A stretch of 64,000 bases of DNA, taken from the NCBI GenBank assembly GCA_965369375.1, contig CBDUQN010000001.1, forward strand, positions 71,430 to 135,429, in the 5' to 3' direction. Made by a program: the position numbers and the translations under genes. Shown here piece after piece: positions 58,581-64,000 of this stretch. The notes under the pieces were generated by a model that saw only the letters and a program-made list of their open reading frames with translations, was not told where the DNA came from and ran no database searches. The DNA comes from CBDUQN01 sp965369375. GTDB lineage: Bacteria > Krumholzibacteriota > Krumholzibacteriia > Krumholzibacteriales > Krumholzibacteriaceae. Position 1 is the stretch's first letter. Each line of letters starts with the position of its first letter.

Positions 58581-60587
58581 ATGTACGCGGCCCCTCCAGA
58601 TCTGGAGAGGCGGTATCGCCGGTTCTTGAATGGCTGGGGGGACGTTATCGATCCCCTCGTTTGCATTCTGGGTGATCGTGACGAGCGGGTCCGTACGAGA
58701 GCCTGGGCGGCACTGATTATCTCGAGAATCCACCTTCACAAGGGCAGACTCTGTCTCGCCGCTTCATTCCATCGATTGTCATTTTCCCTCTTTCGCTCCC
58801 AACGGGGATTTCCTCCCGATTTCTGGATGAATCGAGCCCTGATACTGAGAGCCGGGGGGAAAGCGGGGGCCGCCGAGAGATTGCTCCGCAGAATTTTTTC
58901 GCTGTCGCTCGGGAAGGGGTGGATCATCGCAGCGGCCGGGGCTGCTGCGCTTCTCGCCGATTTGCTGGCGCGTGTAGATCGACTCGACGATTCCGCTTCG
59001 TTTCTCGCCGTCGCGTGCCGCTGCTACGAGGCACTGGGCCGAAATCACGAACGCGTAAAGATGGAAATGATAGCAGCGCTTCTCGACTCGAAACTCGGAA
59101 AAATTGAACAGGCTGTCGAGCGGGTTTCCCTCCTTCTCGCTGAAGGGGCGGTGGAACTCGATTTGCGGGAGCGCATATGCGCTGCGCTGCTGCTCGCCGA
59201 GCTTTTTCTCATCGCGGGCCGCCACGAGAAGGCCGACGTTGTTCTTCGCGGTGTATGCCGGGAGCGACATATTCTCGACATCTTTCGCCTCCTCGATATC
59301 CGCGCATTATATCTGAGGCACGGCATTCGCGCGGCCGCGGGGGACGCCTGCGGAGCCCGGGAGATATTCGAACGCGCCGAATCGATGCGATCGAGACTCG
59401 GTTTCGGCTTGCTTGGCTGCGCCGTGTCACGACGTCCCGGCCGGGGGTGGGAAGACCTGTGCAGTAACGGCCGGATTTCCTACGTGACGCGCGGATCCGC
59501 TGTCATGCGGCACGCCGGCGGCGCACCGGATACGGGTGAGCGGCCTGCGGCCGATCAATCGAACGAACGGTTTATGACGGTCGATCGTTCGAGTGATCGT
59601 TTTGCAGCAACCGATTTTTCGAACGAACAGTCTGTGAAGGCCGATCATGCAAATGAACAGTTTCTGACCGCCGACGGGCGGCTTCTCTCTCTTCTCGAGG
59701 AGATGCGCTCAGCTTCAATTATGCAGCTTCCGGTCATTATTAGAGGCGAGTCCGGGGTTGGGAAGGAAGTGCTGAGCCGGCTCATCCATCGCTGGAGCGG
59801 GCGAGGAAACGAGCCGTTTATTGCTGTCAATGCCGCCGCCCTGCCCGAGGGGCTGTTCGAGAGCATGCTGTTCGGCCATTCGCGCGGCGCCTTTACCGGC
59901 GCCGTATCCAAACATGCAGGCCTGCTAGCCGAGGCGAAGAATGGGTCTCTCTTCCTTGATGAAATTGGTGACCTCCATCCCGGTTTGCAGGCGAAGCTGC
60001 TTCGTTTCCTCGACAGTGGCGAGTATCTGCCGCTCGGTGAGGGTCGCATGAAAAGGAGCGGCGCCAGAATCATCACTGCGACAAATCGAAACCTGGAAAA
60101 GGATATCCGAGAAGGGCGTTTCCGCCAGGACCTCTACCATCGGCTTGCTATTCTGAGCTTTGATATACCGCCGCTCAGGAAACGGCGATGCGACATACCG
60201 CTGCTTGTTCGTTTCGTCTTCGATATGACGAAGAGGCATTACGGACTCGGTCCGTTCACTCTGGGGGAAGGCGCAATGCGGCTTTTCCTCGCGTATGAAT
60301 GGCCCGGCAATGTGAGGGAACTCCAGGGTGAAATCATCAGGGCTGCAATCAGGAAGAAAAGAGGAACACTTGGCGTATTCGATTTTTCGGAGAATCTTCT
60401 CGGCGGCATCCATCGCGGTGAAGAGTTCCATGAGCAGGGACTTGTGGAGAAGGTTCGTAGGCTCGAGAGAGAGGAAATCATCCGGGCCCTGAACGAAGCC
60501 GGCGGGAATCATACGCGCGCCGCTGCATCGCTCGGTCTCGGCAGAACGACATTGATCTACAAAATGAAAAGATTGGGTATCGAATAG
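58581..60587 (+). CDS. sigma-54-dependent transcriptional activator with TPR-like N-terminal domain
   Basis: A 668-residue enhancer-binding protein. The N-terminal ~300 residues are helical repeats (LAASFHRLSFSLFRSQRGF, AGAAERLLRRIFSLSLGKG, DRLDDSASFLAVACRCYEALGR, LLAELFLIAGRHEKADVVLRGVC), likely a TPR-type sensor rather than a receiver or GAF. A four-unit 10-residue repeat (residues ~325-365) links to the AAA+ domain: GESGVGKEVLSRL (Walker A), SRGAFTGAVS (the sigma-54 loop), LFLDEIGDLH (Walker B) and RQDLYHRLAIL. A Fis-type helix-turn-helix ends it (NHTRAAASLGLGRTTLIYKMKRLG). ATG after GGAGGACGACATTCA. It may drive the -24/-12 promoters of the polysaccharide locus. Confidence 0.9.
   Translation: MYAAPPDLERRYRRFLNGWGDVIDPLVCILGDRDERVRTRAWAALIISRIHLHKGRLCLAASFHRLSFSLFRSQRGFPPDFWMNRALILRAGGKAGAAERLLRRIFSLSLGKGWIIAAAGAAALLADLLARVDRLDDSASFLAVACRCYEALGRNHERVKMEMIAALLDSKLGKIEQAVERVSLLLAEGAVELDLRERICAALLLAELFLIAGRHEKADVVLRGVCRERHILDIFRLLDIRALYLRHGIRAAAGDACGAREIFERAESMRSRLGFGLLGCAVSRRPGRGWEDLCSNGRISYVTRGSAVMRHAGGAPDTGERPAADQSNERFMTVDRSSDRFAATDFSNEQSVKADHANEQFLTADGRLLSLLEEMRSASIMQLPVIIRGESGVGKEVLSRLIHRWSGRGNEPFIAVNAAALPEGLFESMLFGHSRGAFTGAVSKHAGLLAEAKNGSLFLDEIGDLHPGLQAKLLRFLDSGEYLPLGEGRMKRSGARIITATNRNLEKDIREGRFRQDLYHRLAILSFDIPPLRKRRCDIPLLVRFVFDMTKRHYGLGPFTLGEGAMRLFLAYEWPGNVRELQGEIIRAAIRKKRGTLGVFDFSENLLGGIHRGEEFHEQGLVEKVRRLEREEIIRALNEAGGNHTRAAASLGLGRTTLIYKMKRLGIE
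59553..59672 (+). repeat. four 30-bp in-frame tandem repeats in the activator linker
   Basis: Four units (59553, 59583, 59613, 59643) of 30 bp each encode DQSNERFMTV, DRSSDRFAAT, DFSNEQSVKA and DHANEQFLTA. They are diverged but in register and lie between the sensor and the AAA+ domain. Confidence 0.85.
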
Positions 60588-60697
60588 GAGAGTTCGTTTA
60601 TGGGGGCCGGCAGATCTCGGATAGGAGTGCGCATGCTTATGTGATATCCCGGGTACTGAATGGGTGTGCGAATTCTCGAGGAATCACTCCGTTTCCG

Positions 60698-61180
60698 TTA
60701 GAGCTTATACCCGAACGTGCGCAGCAGTTCGTGCCGCCGGTTGCGGTCTTCCTCCGTTTCGATTCCTTTGGGCTTTTCGCCGTCTATGACGCCGAGTATG
60801 CCCCTTCCCTGACCGGTCTCGCCTATGACGACTTCCACTGGATTGGCGGTGGCGCAAAATATCCGGCACACTTCGGGGACGCTCTTGATTGCGCCCAACA
60901 GATTGATCGGAAAGGCATCCCTCATGAAGACGATGAACGAGTGCCCGGCTCCGATGGCTTCGGCGTTCTTCGCAGCGAGATCGATCATCTCCTCGTCGTT
61001 GCCCGAGAAGCGGACAAGGCAATCGCCGGAAGCTTCACAGAAGGCGATACCGAATTTTATCCCCGGAACGGAAGAAACAGCGGCTTCGTGCAGATCCTCG
61101 ACGGTTTTGATGAAGTGAGACTGCCCGAGCACCAGGTTGACCTCCGCGGGCTTCTCGATTCTTACGGTCTTGATTTCCAC
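60698..61180 (-). CDS. DUF355 protein ('adenosine-specific kinase' family)
   Basis: A 160-residue single-domain protein matching the DUF355/adenosine-specific kinase family, known mainly from archaea and some bacteria. Motifs: VNLVLGQSHFIKTVEDLHEAAVSSVPGIKFGIAFCEASGDCLVRFSGND (~14-62), AIGAGHSFIVFMRDAFPINLLGAIKSVPEVCRIFCATANPVEV (~74-116) and the closing GRGILGVIDGEKPKGIET. It starts with GTG seven bases after AAAGGAGG. It is 26 bp downstream of the second sigma-54 activator on the same strand, so the activator and this protein share an operon. Biological role is unsettled. Confidence 0.88.
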   Translation of the reverse strand: MEIKTVRIEKPAEVNLVLGQSHFIKTVEDLHEAAVSSVPGIKFGIAFCEASGDCLVRFSGNDEEMIDLAAKNAEAIGAGHSFIVFMRDAFPINLLGAIKSVPEVCRIFCATANPVEVVIGETGQGRGILGVIDGEKPKGIETEEDRNRRHELLRTFGYKL

Positions 61181-61206
61181 CGGTCATCCTCCTTTAGAGC
61201 CGACGG

Positions 61207-62880
61207 TCAGCGCACCTTGATGCTGTACTGCTTTATCTTATTATGGAGGTGTTGGCGAGTTACTTCAAGCAGTTCCGCGGCCTTTGTGATCTTCCAACCG
61301 GTCTTTTCGAGAGCCTCGATGATGAACTGCTTCTCCATTGCGCGAAGCTTGTCCTTGAGCCTTTTTCGCTTCTCGGGATGGTCGAGGTTCTTTGCGGAGA
61401 GATTCAGATCGGGGAAGTGCTCGGGCGTCAGTTTCTTGCTGTCACCACAGAGCGCGAGTGCACGTTCGAGCATATTCTCGAGCTCGCGAACGTTGCCGGC
61501 CCAGTCGTTCATGATGAGAAGTTTTATCGACTCCGGTGTAATCACTATGTTTTTCTTGTTCATCTTTTCGGCGTATTTTACAAGGAAATGCTCGATCAGA
61601 GGAATTATATCCTCAGTCCTCTCGCGCAGCGGCGGTATAGTTATCGGGATGACATTCAATCTGTAGTAGAGATCCTGGCGGAACCGCCCCGTGTTGATAT
61701 CCTCGGTGAGATCCCTGTGCGTGGCTGCGATGACACGCACGTCCACCTTTTTCGATATATTGTCTCCGACTCGACGGATCTCTCCCTCCTGGAGGGCTCT
61801 GAGCAGCTTGATCTGCAGCGCTAGGTCCATGTCGCCGATCTCGTCGAGGAAGATGGTTCCTCCGTCAGCCGTCTCGAACAAGCCGGCCTTGTCACTCGTT
61901 GCGCCGGTGAAGGAGCCCTTCTTGTGACCGAAGAGCTCGCTCTCGAGGAGAGTGCTGGGCATGGCGCCGCAATTTATCGTGACGAGCTGCTTGTGTTTCC
62001 TGTTGCCGTTGAAGTGGATCGCGCGCGCGATGAGCTCCTTTCCCGTCCCTGTTTCACCACGAATCAGAACCGTGGTCGAGAGGGAAGTGATCTTGTTTAT
62101 CGTACTGAATATATCGAGCATGACCTTGCTTTTGCCGATGATTCCCGAAAACTCGTATTTATCCGACAACTCCTGTCTGAGCTCGAGATTTTCCCTTGCG
62201 AGGTTTTCTTTCGAGAGAATCAGCTCGCCGTGGAGCCGTGCGTTCTCTATTGCGATGGCGGCCTGGGAAGCGAATGCTGTTGCGATGGACATGTCGCCCT
62301 TCGTGAACTCGTTTGTCAGGCGGCCGCTGTCCGCGTAGATGACTCCTATCGTTTTGTCCTCGAGTATCAAGGGAACGCACACGGCGGTTTTGAGCTTGAG
62401 ATCGAGAACACTTTCCTGATCCTTGAACCGGCCGTTCTCCGGAATGTCCGAGATGAAGAGAGATTGTCCGCTTTTCGAAACATCATTGATGATGCTGTGG
62501 CTCACTTCGAACTCCCTCTCCTCTAGGGATTGCTCTTCCCGGTCTCTCGCAATCCTGAACTCGAGTCTCCTCTCCCTGTTTGCGAGCATGAGAAAACCCC
62601 TGTCTGCATCGACCAGTTTGATCATGGAATCGATGATCATTTCGAGAAGTTCGTTGAGGTTGAGTGTGGAGTTGAGAGCTTTCGTAATATCGACAAGAAT
62701 CTCCAGCTTGTTGACCTTGCGCTCGGTTTTCTCGAGCTTGTTCGAAAGATTTTCGGCTTGACGAGCTGACTGGGAGCTCTCTAGCTCTTCGAGATCCCTT
62801 TCGACCTCGGTAAAGATGTCTTCGGCACTGTCGAACTTCTTGTTCTTCTTGGAAACACGTTCCTTTTTCTTAGTGCTCAT
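61207..62880 (-). CDS. sigma-54-dependent activator with GAF sensor
   Basis: A 557-residue enhancer-binding protein. A charged coiled-coil (~15-65) leads to a GAF domain (~65-205, with ADRGFLMLANRERRLEFRIARD, AVCVPLILEDKTIGVIYADS and AFASQAAIAIENARLH). The AAA+ domain follows: IRGETGTGKELIARAIH (~268), KKGSFTGATSDKAGLFE, IFLDEIGDMDLALQIKLLRALQEGEIRRVGDN, RQDLYYRLNVIPITIPPLRER. The sigma-54 loop reads GSFTGA instead of the canonical GAFTGA, which may affect coupling. A Fis HTH ends it (WKITKAAELLEVTRQHLHNKIKQY). It is transcribed ahead of the DUF355 gene. Confidence 0.92.
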   Translation of the reverse strand: MSTKKKERVSKKNKKFDSAEDIFTEVERDLEELESSQSARQAENLSNKLEKTERKVNKLEILVDITKALNSTLNLNELLEMIIDSMIKLVDADRGFLMLANRERRLEFRIARDREEQSLEEREFEVSHSIINDVSKSGQSLFISDIPENGRFKDQESVLDLKLKTAVCVPLILEDKTIGVIYADSGRLTNEFTKGDMSIATAFASQAAIAIENARLHGELILSKENLARENLELRQELSDKYEFSGIIGKSKVMLDIFSTINKITSLSTTVLIRGETGTGKELIARAIHFNGNRKHKQLVTINCGAMPSTLLESELFGHKKGSFTGATSDKAGLFETADGGTIFLDEIGDMDLALQIKLLRALQEGEIRRVGDNISKKVDVRVIAATHRDLTEDINTGRFRQDLYYRLNVIPITIPPLRERTEDIIPLIEHFLVKYAEKMNKKNIVITPESIKLLIMNDWAGNVRELENMLERALALCGDSKKLTPEHFPDLNLSAKNLDHPEKRKRLKDKLRAMEKQFIIEALEKTGWKITKAAELLEVTRQHLHNKIKQYSIKVR

Positions 62881-62940
62881 TGTTATCAGCCCTTCTGGCT
62901 ATGCTCACATGAAAATGGAGGTTCCGTGATTGAGATAATA

Positions 62941-63215
62941 GAAGGGTAGCCGAGCTGCGGGCGGCGCACACGGTGAGGCCGCTCACACCGGCATACCCCT
63001 CATTCGGATTCTCTTTGTGCTTCATCAGGTCTTTACCTTTCGGTCCGGCTTCCCATTAGGGGCGTTTAAGGGAACAAGGGAAACCGTGCCTCCTACAGAC
63101 CAGTTTCAATCGACCGTCTAAAGACAAGGAGAATCTAACTCTCATTCACCGGACGTGTTCCCGATTTCTCCGAGGATGCTCGAAGGTGGGGTCTCACCTC
63201 CCGGAGATTGAATAC
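62941..63215 (-). other. non-coding, possibly structured region upstream of the GAF activator
   Basis: In the 600-bp gap before the activator the minus strand contains several stem-forming blocks: CCGGTGTGAGCGGCCTCACCG-like sequence (complement of 62971-62992), GGACCGAAAGGTAAAGACC (complement of ~63029-63047), and a long pair CTCCGGGAGGTGAGACC / ...CTCGGAG (complement of ~63167-63206). Some stretches recall group II intron or other structured RNA, but no domain V or maturase gene was found. It may be a leader RNA of the activator message. I cannot identify it. Confidence 0.3.
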
Positions 63216-63600
63216 TGAGAATGGACTGACTACTACCCTTCCTTTAGCCTCTATACCCGCAAGAGGCGTTCCATATATATTATATAAGGGGCCGTTATTC
63301 TAACTGTCTGTATTTATATAAGATACATCACATCCTGTGCGGTCTTCCCGTCTTGCGGGAGCCGCGATCGGCGCCGGTAACGTAAAATTTTATTTACTCA
63401 TATTTTTATAAATCACTATAACTGAATATATCACTATGTAATATAATTTGTAAACAATATTTTACATTTGTAAATGAATATTAACGGTTTTTTATGGCTT
63501 TAGCGGGATTTTGGGGTTTTTTGCAGCCAGGACATTCCCCGGTTTTTTCCGGCAATTTCTTGTAACTTGTTAAGATTGAGCGAATAAAGGAAAGCGACAA
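63216..63600. other. AT-rich gap before the insertion sequence
   Basis: AT-rich non-coding DNA with a TTTAC/GTAAA inverted repeat near 63460 and the T-rich, degenerate left end of the insertion sequence from about 63480. No gene supported; the exact left end of the element cannot be placed without a reference copy. Confidence 0.4.
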
Positions 63601-63609
63601 ATAAAGAAG

Positions 63610-63670
63610 CGGCCTCCGTGTAAATCGATGAGTAAAGTTATCGATGAACCATAACAAATACGGGAGGCCG
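63610..63670 (+). promoter_or_regulatory. hairpin sequestering the transposase ribosome site
   Basis: CGGCCTCC (63610-63617) is complementary to GGAGGCCG (63663-63670), which contains the ribosome site of the ATG at 63673. A nested ATCGAT pair (63624-63629 and 63640-63645) can form a second helix. Such a structure would block translation from transcripts that enter from outside, a control known in insertion sequences. Confidence 0.6.
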
Positions 63671-63672
63671 AT

Positions 63673-64000
63673 ATGAACCATAGACAGATTGCAATGAAGT
63701 TGCAAGGACAGATTCATCATTTTTAAGGCGCATTTTTATCCCCACTTTTCTCTTCCGCGTTCGAAATTTATCGAGCAGATGATATACGGGATATAGGCGG
63801 GGCGGGATGTGAAGCTCAGTACGATCGGGCGGTCGCTGGGAGAAGAGATCTCGTTGAAGAAAACTGAAGAGCGATTGAGTCGTCATCTTGCGGTGAGGGG
63901 TTTAGGTCAGAAGATCAACGAAGTGATTGTTGAACACGGAGCCAAGAAGGTTCATAAAGACACATTGATCGTTATCGATCCGACAGACATACGCAAATCA
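63673..64000 (+). pseudogene. degraded insertion-sequence transposase (IS4-like DDE), cut off by window edge
   Basis: The reading frame starts at ATG 63673 (MNHRQIAMKLQGQIHHF) and meets TAA at 63724. Coding resumes one frame over from about 63719 (FKAHFYPHFSLPRSKFIEQMIYGI), is broken again by TAG at 63794-63796 (probably CAG to TAG, as the context MIYGI-stop-AGRDVKLS reads through smoothly), and continues (VKLSTIGRSLGEEI, LKKTEERLSRHL, DTLIVIDPTDIRKS) to the right edge. This is the N-terminal part of a DDE transposase of IS4-like type, with the first catalytic Asp in the VIDPTD segment. At least two lesions make it non-functional unless they are sequencing errors. Confidence 0.78.

Noticed and set aside
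60641..61666. 341-codon plus-strand frame across the DUF355 and activator genes
   Set aside because: It spans two well-supported minus-strand genes and their gap; no features of its own.
62879..63040. 51-codon minus-strand frame MKHKENPNEGYAGVSG... overlapping the GAF activator start
   Set aside because: The ribosome site is poor and the frame runs into the activator start; I record it only under the structured region.
1..64000. tRNA, rRNA and CRISPR arrays
   Set aside because: Looked for T-loop and anticodon-arm patterns and for regularly spaced 25-40 bp repeats on both strands; none found.

Overview
The window looks like a chromosomal contig from an uncultured Gram-negative bacterium of the FCB (Fibrobacterota-Chlorobi-Bacteroidota) type of lineage, such as one of its candidate phyla. 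The basis is a PorV/PorQ-like outer-membrane protein beside a fibronectin-III protein with a FlgD/type-IX-like C-terminal domain, secreted beta-propellers, TolB-type kinases, a lipoprotein with a lipobox, and many GTG/TTG starts with good AGGAGG ribosome sites. The phylum cannot be fixed from sequence reading alone. No tRNA, rRNA or CRISPR array was seen.

Region 1 (1-26444) is a large surface-polysaccharide locus. It holds a truncated AMP-forming acyl ligase with its own acyl carrier protein, the PorV/FnIII pair, two paralogous secreted beta-helix proteins, an SGNH hydrolase, a methyltransferase, an AAC(3)-fold acetyltransferase, five glycosyltransferases, a heparinase II/III-type enzyme, a NodB-type deacetylase, an AsnB-type amidotransferase, two hexapeptide acyltransferases, an alpha/alpha-toroid protein and an O-antigen ligase/polymerase. 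Several genes here have -24/-12 (sigma-54) promoter matches, and two sigma-54 activators lie at the other end of the window.

Region 2 (26500-40709) is mostly housekeeping. It contains a metallo-beta-lactamase-fold hydrolase, an odd ferredoxin, a geranylgeranyl-reductase-like flavoprotein, an outer-membrane barrel, a cupin, an LMW phosphatase, ilvE, rpiB, glyA, dCMP deaminase, nrdR, tatC, an AmmeMemoRadiSam radical SAM enzyme, rsfS, argS and a PfkB kinase.

Region 3 (40758-46240) is the most unusual part. A single-direction operon encodes a membrane Ser/Thr kinase with a TolB-like propeller, a 111-residue protein with a Cys/Pro-rich centre, and a radical SAM/SPASM enzyme. It fires from a promoter back-to-back with that of an unknown two-domain protein. 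The layout resembles a peptide- or protein-modification system coupled to a kinase sensor, and I do not recognise it as a described system.

Region 4 (46440-58000) holds an HD-GYP c-di-GMP phosphodiesterase, purM, a TudS-like desulfurase, a TIGR01777 epimerase, an exported nickel superoxide dismutase, two STAS proteins, an S9 peptidase, a propeller lipoprotein and an NCS2-type permease.

Region 5 (58000-64000) holds two sigma-54 activators, one in an operon with a DUF355 'adenosine-specific kinase', a long non-coding stretch, and a degraded insertion-sequence transposase running off the right edge.
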